The notes under the pieces were generated by a model. The model saw only the letters and a list, made by a program, of their open reading frames with translations, had not been told where the DNA came from and ran no database searches. A program made the translations under genes and the position numbers. From Varanus komodoensis (Eukaryota; Chordata; Lepidosauria; Squamata; Varanidae), in the NCBI RefSeq assembly GCF_004798865.1, contig NW_025336347.1, positions 21,017,430 to 21,081,429 of the forward strand: a DNA stretch of 64,000 bases, written 5' to 3'. Positions 32,800 through 42,585 of this stretch are shown here, in pieces (positions within the stretch are counted from its first letter, which is position 1; each line of letters opens with the position of its first letter).

Positions 32800-35165
32800 T
32801 AGATAATGTCCCAGGTCTCCAGTCTGTTCATTCCGAAGGGATGAGTAAGCATGGCCTCCTGGGATTCCTCACTACTGGGAGCAGCGTGGTGAGCAAATGG
32901 CATCCTTATGGACTGAGCCTTTTTCCGCAGAACATTAGAATTTTTATTGCAAGCGTATAAAAGCTTGAGAGGGCAAGCACTGTAAGGGGCATCCACCATT
33001 CGCGTCATTCCTCCACCTCATCAGAAGTTGCCTCTTACAACTTACACATGCCCTATCCAGAAACAACTGAAACAGATGAAAAGTGGTTTCCCACTTCAAA
33101 CAGTAGTTTTAGTCATGCAAATTTATGCATATTTGATTAACTCACCAAGACTTCTTGAATCAGGTGACAGCCCTAACTGAAGAGTTATATATAAAAAGAA
33201 ACTAGTAGTCAGTTGGTCCTGGTTTTTAGCAAGGGTTTGCACACAATCCTAAAACATATTTTCCCTGCTATTTCCCTGTCCTTTCTTTTTCTTTTCAACA
33301 GAAAAATCTTTAAACATATTGGCTCCCAGACTTGGGAATCTCCCCTACAGCAGGTCAGACTATAGGGATGTCCACATTACACTGAATATGCATTCACACT
33401 GTATGTAGGAATTGTAGCACTCTTTTCTGTGTAGGGTTGCACCCTTAGAGACTTCCTTTAAACTGTACACCAACTGATCTGTTGTCATCTGGCTTCTTTC
33501 CCTTGCTCTTAAATACATCCTAGCCTTTGTTTCTTCTGTTAAATTGCCCACAGATTGTTTCTCCAACCCTCTTCCAGGAAATGTGCTGCTGGATTGGCTG
33601 GAAGCATTTCACAGTACTGGGTGGGGAATATTGGTACTTCCCCCCCTCCATCCTGCTGCAGCTTAAACCCAGGTCCACAACAACGGCTTGCCTATAGGGA
33701 AAATGGGGTGAAGCATCATGTACCAATTTTGGATGGGAGGAATCAAGGAGAATCTTGCCTCTCCACAAGAACATAAGAAGAGCCATGCTGGATCAGAGCG
33801 AAGGTCCATCCAGTCCAGCTCTCCATACAGTGATCGGATAGTTTCCGTTTCTCTCCATATAACCAAAGAATGCTATATAAGTAAGGGGAATTTGGAGGGA
33901 TGCAGGAGGAGATCTTTGTTGCTGTCTGGGGATACTCTGATGACTTCAACTCTCTACCCCCCCACACACACAATTTCTGATGTGTGGGCTTCATTAAAGG
34001 ATAACCCTAAATAGAGAGGGTTTTCCCCCTTCCTCTACAAGTCCATTTCAGAAAGTTGTTCTGAGACAAGTTGCTTTCCATGGAACTGGAGAAAAATGGC
34101 ACTGCTGAAATAAAGATACGGGAGCCCGATGACCTCTGTTGCCTCTGATCGCCCCAGATTGTGCTTTCCCTCCTACTGCCTCCTTGCATTTTTCTCCCTG
34201 AGTCCCCCACTCCACTGAACTAGATGCCCGCCTTGCCCCTTTTCTTGCAAAGGAGGCAGGATCCTAAACACACTCACTCTCTCTTAACGCCTCAGGCAGC
34301 TGGCTCAGACAGCTGATTTGAGACATCATGAAAAAGAAGCAAATTACTCATTCGATCAATGCATTATGATTGTATTTTGACAGCCAAGGCTGGGGAGAGA
34401 AACTCTTGTAAGGTTTTTCAAGGGGCTAAAACAGATTGACTGGCTTGTGGGAAAGGGTTTCATTTGCTGCTCTGTCACAGGCAGCAAAATATCTTGAGTC
34501 CAGCCTGCAATGGCTATGGGGACCTGTGGGATGGGAAAAGGAAGCTGAGCTAGTGCAGAAATTATGTGGGTCAGAGAAAGGACTGGGGCTGCAGAGAGAA
34601 ACAAGTTCAGGATTACATCAAATTTACTATGTAATCCAAACATGTTTTCTCTGAAGTAAACTGTACTGAATCCAATAGGATTTACTCCCAGCTTGAGTCT
34701 TCCTCCTTAGTAAATGTGCTCAGCACAGCAGCCTGCCTTTTCCACCCTGAAAACAGTTCCAGTCTCTGGGTCTAAGAGAAACCTGAGGAATGCCAGCTTT
34801 GGTGTTTTGAAGAACAAACAACCAAAGATAGCTGTGCAAGTCCATGAGAAAGATAAACCCAAAATCCACACCTGATCAATAGTCTTTTTTATCAGGAATT
34901 TACGTTTGTCTTAATAAAAGTATCTAACTATGCCTTTTGGTACTTTATGATTATGCAGTTCCTAGAAATTAAAAATGGCAATATTTGATGCAGATTTCTA
35001 GATATGTGACTCCATCAACATGTGTTCTAGAATCCCGCAATTTAAATCCCCATTTATTTCAAAATGAATTATTTGAAATAAAATGAGTAGCCAACTTTGG
35101 CAACAGCTCTGTCTCATCTGCTTCACATCCAGGAGCAGCAAAGCAATGTTCTTCAAGTCCTGAGG
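32800..35165. other. Intergenic, repeats but no gene
   Basis: A CR1/SINE-type remnant lies at 33768-33880 (GAACATAAGAAGAGCCATGC, TGGATCAGAGCGAAGGTCCA). No coding exon was recognised. Confidence 0.4.
33768..33880 (+). repeat. LINE/SINE-type remnant
   Basis: AGAACATAAGAAGAGCCATG, CTGGATCAGAGCGAAGGTCC, ATCCAGTCCAGC is a very common squamate repeat phrase, probably a 3' end of a CR1-mobilised element. The family is not fixed. Confidence 0.5.
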
Positions 35166-35169
35166 TCTT

Positions 35170-36300
35170 TGTCCAGTTTTGATGTTCTGGTCCTAAATGG
35201 TTCGAGACCACATTATATTAGGGGGCGCCTTACTCTGTCACAGTGTGCATGAGTTCCTGGAGGCCTAATACCCAGAAGAAAATGAAGAATGAAAAAGCAG
35301 GATGGGACTGACCAGGCTGAGGAAACCGAGAGGCCAGGAGTGGATGGAGAAAGCGACATAACAGACAAGAGAAGCCCAGCTGCACCATCCAGAGAGAGAA
35401 TCGAATGTGAATGTGATGTGCCTGAGTTCAAGATAAGGACTAGCACATGTGTTCAAGATAAGGACCAGCACGTTCTGTGTGTCAGCTCTGCTCAGAGGAG
35501 TTCACTGTTCAATCCAGTTGGACTAAGCTGATAGCGTCAACTCTAAGGTATAAAATGACTGGGCTTTCCAGCTCCCGTGTGTGTCAGAACAGCGCTGCAG
35601 CTGGTCACCCACAGTCCCGATGGATCGCCGGGAGGGTCCACTGGCTCTGAGTATGAGTGTTGCTTGAATGCGAGTGTGAATGAGGCCTCTTGATATTGAT
35701 GCTGATGATCGCTGAACTTGTATTCTTATACCTCTGTATTCTTTATATCATAGAATAAATGTTACATGCACAGTGTTTAAAACCAGATCTGGAGTTCAGT
35801 CTCTCTTTGAGAAGGGCTTTCCTTGGAAACCTGATAGTCTCCTCTTCACTGAATCAAGGGCCGCTTTAGCACGGTCACAACTCCATATATTCCTGCCCAT
35901 TGCTTAAGATCAACCAAGTTCCTCCCCACAGGGAGATTCGGGGGGAGACTGCGAGGAGGAGGGCCTTTCTGTGGCAGCATCCCAACTCTGGAATATGTTG
36001 CCTCATGAAATTCACCAGGCACCTACTCTGCTGAGTTTCGGGCACCTGGAAAAACCTTTCCTTTTCAGCATGCCTATCACCTACAGACCATTATGACTCG
36101 TTTCACTGTTTTTATTATATTCTTATTTTATTTACTGTGTATTCTGATTTTATTTTGTTCTATTGTATTATGATATTTTAAATCATTTTGGTTTTATGTA
36201 ATGTTATTTTATCGGTATTTATTATTTTAACGGCTGCCCAGAGAGCGTGGTGCTAGTGGGAAGCTTTCAAATAAATTCAATCAATCAATCAATCAATCAT
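35170..36300 (+). mobile_element. L2 LINE 3' part, split by an insertion
   Basis: The left piece (35170-35236) encodes ALNGSRPHYIRGRLTLS-like L2 C-terminus (VLNGSRPHYIRG). The right piece (about 35870-36300) resumes with the GGRLRGGGPF / WNMLPHEIHQ / FGHLEKPFLF region in broken frames, then the L2 tail GGCTGCCCAGAGAGCGTGG and (CAAT)n. About 0.6 kb of other sequence lies between. Confidence 0.65.
35236..35870 (+). mobile_element. Insertion in L2, possible solo LTR (fossil)
   Basis: About 635 bp separates two L2 pieces. GTCACA occurs on both sides. A TATAAAA box (near 35551) and an AATAAA further right would suit an LTR, but exact ends and a clean target duplication were not established. Family unknown; age not estimated. 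Confidence 0.3.
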
Positions 36301-37900
36301 TGGTTATGAGGAGGGTAGTGAGTCAGGATTCTTCAAAGGTAATCCCTTCTATGTGAGTCACTCTCTAGTAACCATGTAAGTTTGCAGCCTAAGCACATGG
36401 TTTATTATAGTACATTGCTACAGTACATTGCTACGGTCTCCCTTCTCACTTGTCATGTTCAGTTTGCAATTAATAAGTACATGCTTGAGATGTCTGTAAT
36501 TTAAGGCCAGCCTCCCACCTTCCATTGCTAGACTAAACCTGCCTGGTGCTTGAGCTCAGCTCAAAACTGTACTCCACAGCATGCCAGTAGCCAAAAGTTA
36601 AAAAGAAGGAAAGGGAAAAGCTCTCCATGCCCATTAGTAGTGCTATTTACGGCCCTTGAGGCTGCAGGTGGCCCTGTACCTGTGCCTATTAGCACAGCCC
36701 TAATGGTGCCAGTGGTTTAGAACTAGGGAAGAATGCTGAACTACAGTTGAATAAGAGCAGAAGTTAAAACTTCTCTTTGTGGCTGCACTGGAAAAGGAAC
36801 TACATAGGCTTGTTCATACATGAGTAAACCATCAAAACTCTAAACTTAGCACCACCCCTCAACACAGGGTCAGATTAAAAGTAAGTTTACCAAAACAAAG
36901 AAGGAAGGAAGAGGGGGACTGGGTTACCAGAAATAAGAGGGGAAAGGGCAAGAGGGTAGCAGCACTAAACGAAAAGAACCAAGGCTGAGGCTTTTGTTTT
37001 GTCCTGATCCCAGGCACCTGCACTCCTTGGTGCACCACCAGGATAAAACAAGAGAGCAAGCCTAATATGTAGGTTACCTAATACAGGCCCCCTTGCCATG
37101 CAGGTCTCAGAAATTGGTAGGGGAAAAAATACCTCTCACTAGATCAGAATCCAGCAGGAGACAAAGATGCTCCAGGCAGAGTAACCACTCTGAGGAGACT
37201 CCTCTCTCCTCTACTCCCTCCGGCTGCCAGTAATTCTCATCTTTGCAGTTCAGGGCAACAACTCTAGCCAGAAATCCTTGGCAGGGACCCGTCCTTGGCA
37301 ATAAGCCTTGGTACATAAATCGCTCCCTCTTCCCGGACATCTCCTGGACCAAGGAAGTCTTTCATTAACTCTTCACTGTCTTCTGAGACCTCCACTACAG
37401 TGCCATGCAGCTCTTTGCTGGCTCTCTGCACCTGAATCGGTCCTGAAAGACCAAGGAAAGTGCAGGAGCATCAAGGGTATGTTTTAAGCTTGCACTGTTT
37501 GATGCAACACACAATTCTGTCCTCAGAGCAAGGAGAGCTTCATTAGCTTCTCTGCCATACAACTGTAGAGAGCACTTGCTGGGATGGATTTCTTTCTCTG
37601 GGGATGCAATTCATGGGATTGCATTTACTGCCATGAATCTTAGAAATCTTTCCCAACCTTGTTGCCACCCAGATGCTTGGGATTACAGCTCCCATCATTA
37701 CCCACTGGACATGCCGGCCACAAATTTATTTTTATTTTCCCAGTATTTTAATAAGTAATCTGGTTTTATTCTTGTTTTTATTCCTATTTTAGATGCAGTG
37801 CACGTTTTTTGTCACTGTTATGGGTTCTGTTTTTGGTTCGCTCTCTGTAAAATCCCAGAGACTTTTTTAATAATTGGGACACCATAAAAAACCTTTAATA
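36300..37900. other. Intergenic, no gene recognised
   Basis: Contains a hAT-like MITE half near 37650-37720 (CCCAGATGCTTGGGATTACAGCTCCCATCA). Nothing coding is seen. Confidence 0.4.
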
Positions 37901-37904
37901 AATA

Positions 37905-38691
37905 CAGTGGTACCTCAGCTCATGAATGTCTCAGTTCACAACCAAATTGGGTAACAAACCCAAAATTTCATAACAACTTTGCCGCAGGTTGCAAACTCCG
38001 CATTGGGTGACGATCATGATGGTGCCCCATTGCGGTGATGCTTGAGGGTGGGGGGAAATGGCCATGATCATGCTGTGGGTGGTGGGGAGATGGCAGCGAT
38101 CATGCGGGGGGGTGCGGGAGATGGCCGTGATTGTGCCCATCCTCCCTGCCCGAGTCTGACCGCCTATGGCCAAGGTTGCGCTTGTGCAGGGAAGATGGGT
38201 GTGAACTCAGTGGTGGGGGGGGGGGGGGGAGATGGATGCGATCTTTGTTGTTCTTTGGCACTTTGTTTCAAATTTTTATGAGTAAAAAAAAAAAAATAGA
38301 TACAGAAAGGATTAACCTTATTTAAGGTTAATTTAAGGGAGCCAGTGTGGTGTAGTGGTTAAGAGCATGGGACTGGGACTCAGACAATCTGGGTTTGAGG
38401 CCCCGCTCGGCCATGGAGCCAACTGGGTGACTTTGGGCCAGTCACAGACTCTCAGCCCAACCTACCTCACAGGGTTGTTGTTGTGGGGATAAGACGGAGG
38501 AGAAGAATGATGTAAGCTGCCTGGAGCCCTTTGTAGGAAAAAGGCAGGATATAAATTGGAAAATAAATAAATAAATAAATTGAAAAATGTTTACATTGAA
38601 TTGTATGGGGAAATTTGACTTGGCTCACGACCAAGCTGGGTCATGACTAGAGTCGTGGAACAGATTATTTTCATGAGTCGAGGTACCACTG
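37905..38691. mobile_element. Tigger-like MITE, copy B
   Basis: Ends CAGTGGTACCTCAGCTCATG and GAGTCGAGGTACCACTG with TA on both sides; same family as copy A. It is split by a SINE at 38337-38582. Without the SINE it would be about 540 bp. Confidence 0.85.
38337..38582 (+). repeat. tRNA-derived SINE nested in Tigger-like MITE
   Basis: Head GAGCCAGTGTGGTGTAGTGG, TTAAGAGCATGGGACTGGGA (A/B-box tRNA-like); body CTTTGGGCCAGTCACAGACT and CCTACCTCACAGGGTTGTTG; end GCAGGATATAAATTG with an (AAAT)n tail. It is the best-preserved copy of this SINE in the window and is younger than its host MITE. Confidence 0.85.
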
Positions 38692-39429
38692 TAAATGACA
38701 GGCATTGGGGTTTAAAACATCTGGAGGGAACTAGATTTGTGAGGTGTGCACTGAATCAATTTCAATGGGTGACTCTAAATTCTACGGTTAAGAGAAAGGG
38801 AGAAAATTTTTATTTTCTCTACTCCATCATAGACCTTCAATCCCAATTACCTTATAGAGCAATGATCTCTACAGCATTTTAATAATAACTCAAATGCATA
38901 GGTGAAGAACTCTGTATCTCTCTTGACATTCTTGGACTTCATCATTCCAGGACTGCATGGCCAATATGCAAGGATGACGAAAACGACCGTCCAAGAACAT
39001 CCAGAGGGCTACAAGTTCCCCACCTATGTTATCAAATGGCTTAATCCAGTCTTTCATCAGCAGCTGCCCATCAGATGATTTGGAGTACAGCTTCCATCAG
39101 CCTCACCACTGGCCACACGCTTCCTGGGGAAGACGAGCACTTCAGCCTAACACACAGAGGGAACCAGGTTGAGGACGCGTGGTCTAAGCTCCCTCCTCCT
39201 CTTGCATTCATCGCACCCTACCGAACAACTCTTCCCTGAGTCCGATTACTTTGGCAGGCGCCTGCCAATCAAAAGCACAGCCAGAAAAGCCGTCCACGTG
39301 CCTGGCGGCAGACTTCCTACCGGTTGCCATGGCACCACAGACTATAGGCTGCTGTGTATCTAACAGGCTGAGGGCAGGAAAACACACACACACACGCACG
39401 CAGAGGGACATGGCAAGCTGCCTTCTACC

Positions 39430-39960
39430 GAATCAAGCCAGCGCAGTATGAGCGACCGCGACAAGCAGCAGTAGCATTGCAGCTTCCAGGCAGCAGCTTC
39501 CCCCAACCCCACCAGAGGTGCCAGAGCCCCGCGCCAGGGCCGGCCTGCCTGCCTCCCTGATACGACTCACCGCCGCAGCGCCCCTCCTGCCCAGTTCCGA
39601 TAAAAAGGCCCGCCACGTGCTGCCCCCTCGCAGCGCGCGCGCGCCCGCGCCCCCACCGTCCTTTCCCATTGGCCATAACGGCCCAATAGCCGAAGAGGCG
39701 CTTGAGGAGCGGTGGCCAATCAGGAGTTTCGGTGCCGTGTGGAGCGGGGAGGAGTCTAAACAAATCATTCGATCGCTCCGGGTCTGGCGGGGCGCTGTTA
39801 TCTTCCGCGGCTGCTGCGTGAAGCGGGTCGGAACACGGAGGGGAGGAAAGGTAGGCAGGGCTGGAGAGCAGTGTGCAGTACGCTGGAGCTGAGAAGGTGG
39901 GCACGCGGACGAGCCCGGAGAGGAAGCACGGCGGAGTGTCTGTAGGACGGTCCTCAAAGC
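39430..39960 (+). promoter_or_regulatory. CpG-island promoter and first exon of the TRIM gene
   Basis: The block is GC-rich, with CpG clusters (GCGCGCGCGCGCCCGCGCCC) and two CCAAT boxes (CCCATTGGCC near 39666, GGCCAATCAGG near 39714). A strong donor GGGAGGAAAG|GTAGGC at 39850/39851 ends a non-coding exon that would splice to the acceptor at 42152. CCAAT boxes in both orientations allow bidirectional activity, but no minus-strand gene was recognised on the left. Confidence 0.65.
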
Positions 39961-40710
39961 AGTAGCGTTTTATTATAGGGCCATAGTCGCGGCCCCTGTT
40001 AAGAGTGAGTCGGCTGAATTGCATTGTGTAGTATTAACAAATGCGACGGGGGATGGGAAGGCTAGTCTGTTCTACGGCTTATACAGAGAGAGCTGCTCAG
40101 CAAACTGATTTCCAACTCAGCAGGAATGTAAAGAAAAAGGGATGACCTTTTTGTTTTTTAATGATTAGTTTAATTTGAATCATGTCTTCATAAAATAGTA
40201 CATTTGGCTCTCATTGAAAAATAACACAGTTAAAATGAAATGGCATTATAAACATTCTAAATCTACTTTTTCAGACTCATAGAATGACATTATCAAGCAC
40301 TCATAAGCATTAATGTTAAAATTTCCTTTCCTGAAAATGACTGCCTAGCCTAATTACAGCTTTTATTTCTTGGCAACCACTTGCACTGACTAAGGCTGCA
40401 GATCATAACAGACCATGGGGAATTAACCACAATCCACAAACCAACAAACAACCATAGGCTCTCTTTGTGATCCACAGTTAGCAAGTTATGGCTTGCTATC
40501 ACAGCTGGGTTCAAACAACTCACATTCAACAGGAACCATACTCAGTTCCTAAGTGAGGTGTTCACGTTGACTGAACATAGTCCATGTTTTGTAGTATTGC
40601 TTTATGTACAAAGATACACAGCACAAATGGAGCAGAGCCGTTCCTATAAGGCAGAGAATCTGATCCTTCCAGGTTGACTCCCGAGAGCAGGGGCCAGCAT
40701 TCCAACATGC
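39960..40710. other. TRIM intron 1, left part
   Basis: MITE-like words near 40400-40570 (AACCACAATCCACAAACC, GCTGGGTTCAAACAACTCAC). No exon seen. Confidence 0.4.
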
Positions 40711-40719
40711 CTCTATGTT

Positions 40720-41420
40720 ATGCCATGCTAGTTGCGAAGTGCGACCCCATGGACAACTTTCCTCCAGGCTCTCCTATCCCCCACTATCCCCCACCCCCCA
40801 GTCCACCTAAGCTCACACTGACTGCTCCAGTGGCTCCATCCAGCCACCCCATCCTCTGCAGTCCCTTTCTTCTTTTGCCATCTATGTTGTGTCCGATAGA
40901 CCTGAACCAAGGTGGGGCCAGTTCGTTGAGCACAATAACAAGAGGTGGCTGTCACAGTAACAGGAAATGGCTACGCGCTAGGAAAGCACTGGTATGCAAC
41001 ACTGAACACGCTACTACGTGCAGCAAGGAATGCAAAGGCATGCAACAATGAGCTTGCTAAAGCCAAAAGTAACCGCAAAACCCTTGAGCTTCTGTACTTC
41101 ACGCTTGCTGAAACTGCTTGTAATTCTCCCACTGGCGTACAAAGTAACGGTTAGCGCCAGGTACATCCGAGTTGAAAAAGTATAAAACCTGTACCATCCC
41201 TATAGCAGGGGCCGCACTCCTCCCTGAGAGTTGGTCCCTGCACAGGTATATTAAAGGACCCTTCAACTCTCTATACTTCTTGTCCAGTGGTCTCATTCGA
41301 TCGCGCTACAACAATCTATTGCTCCCAGCATCAGGGTCTTCTCCAGTGAGGCCTTCCTTCTTATTAGGTGGCCAAAGAATTTGAGTTTCAGTTTCAGTTT
41401 CATCTTCATCTGTCATCTCA
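40720..41420 (-). mobile_element. BovB LINE 3' fragment, split by a solo LTR
   Basis: GCGACCCCATGGACAACTTT, CTCCAGGCTCTCCTATCCCC runs to TTTTGCCATCTA at 40884. The BovB sequence then resumes at 41314 with ATCTATTGCTCCCAGCATCA and GGTGGCCAAAGAATTTGAG. It is the same 3' region as at 11955 and 56391. Confidence 0.85.
40885..41313. mobile_element. Solo LTR (retrovirus/LTR-retrotransposon fossil)
   Basis: It is 429 bp with inverted ends TGTTGT...ACAACA and a perfect 5-bp target duplication ATCTA (40880-40884 and 41314-41318). A TATAAAA box lies inside near 41181. A 5-bp duplication fits ERV or Gypsy-type families; which one is not resolved. No internal region is present, so it is a solo LTR, younger than the BovB copy it interrupts. 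Confidence 0.85.
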
Positions 41421-42150
41421 CAGCTTGCTTTCTGCTCTTTCAAAGTGCTGTTTTTGTATAAGTATGCATGCACACCCCTCTCCCAAACCCTCCTTGGCTG
41501 GTAACTTGCTTTCAAGAAAACACCCAAAGCCATGAAAAGAAAGTTACTTGATCTCTGGCCCCTGTACCTGTTCCTTGATTCAAAACCTGAATGGGCGGCC
41601 CCTTCAAAGGAAATGAAGCAGGGTAGACCCCTGAAAACAGTGCTGGTGAGCACTGAAGGAAAGGAAGGAAAAGGAAGCTACTCTGCTGTGTGTTTCAGAT
41701 GCTTCCCTGCCTGATCACTGGGAGGCAGAACAGGTCGTCTGTAACCAGGTTGTGAGCCTGTAACCAGGTTGTGAGCGGGTTTTAGTAATGATGACTTCAC
41801 CCTTAAATAATGTGCAGTGTCAGCGAAGGAAGGATGACCTCAGGCTGTGGCCCTACTCATGCTTAACAAGAGCAGGCCACTGGGGCATGGTGTTTGGTGG
41901 TTGTGCTCATGCATGAGTGTACCTCCCATTCCTGAATATTGGGGTTCTAGGAGATACTTCATTAGATTGGGAGTGCATTTCATAATTTTGGAATGCTAAT
42001 AGTTAAAAACTGTTTTCGAGCATGCCTTGTAAAACTTCCTGCTGCCTCTTGTGTGTCATAGCTACTGGTGAGATTAGCACTTCCTGATTGTGCAAATGGA
42101 ACGCCTCATTCAGAGCAAAAACAAAACCAAACTTGATCCTTGTACTTTAC
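41420..42150. other. TRIM intron 1, right part
   Basis: No exon or named repeat was recognised before the acceptor at 42152. Confidence 0.4.
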
Positions 42151-42152
42151 AG

Positions 42153-42585
42153 AAAATCAACACCCATGGCTGCACCAAATCCAGAAAAATCCCTCCAGGA
42201 TGAAGCCACTTGCTCTATTTGCCTGGATTATTTTCAGCACCCAATGATGATCATTGATTGCGGGCACAACTTCTGCCGAGACTGCATCGCCCAGTGCTAT
42301 GCAGGATCAGTTAATGTGCTTTCCTGCCCGCAGTGCAGAAAGCCCTTTCCCTTGCAAAACATCCGGCCAAACAGGCACTTGTGGAACATTGTAGAACTGG
42401 CGAAGCAGTTCAGCCTCCGACGGGCGAGTGAAGCTGGAGAACAGAAGCTGTGCAAAAAGCACCAGGAGCCCCTGAAACTCTTTTGTGAACAGGATCAAAC
42501 GTCCATCTGTGTGGTGTGCGATAGATCCAAGTTGCATAAAAACCACACGGTCACTCCTATAGAGGAGGCTGCCCATGTCTATCAG
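42153..42585 (+). CDS. TRIM exon 2: start, RING and B-box
   Basis: Acceptor TTGTACTTTACAG| leaves 13 nt of 5' UTR, then ATG at 42166 (CACCCATGG, strong context). An in-frame ATG lies further left at 42088, but it is upstream of the acceptor. Donor TATCAG|GTAATG, phase 0. Confidence 0.9.

Noticed and set aside
39425-40024. Two long overlapping minus-strand frames (199 and 174 codons), one ending in a signal-like MLLLLVAVAHTALA
   Set aside because: They lie in the CpG island, where GC-rich sequence gives chance frames. Arginine/proline/serine-rich text shows no domain, and the signal-like end runs straight into a stop.
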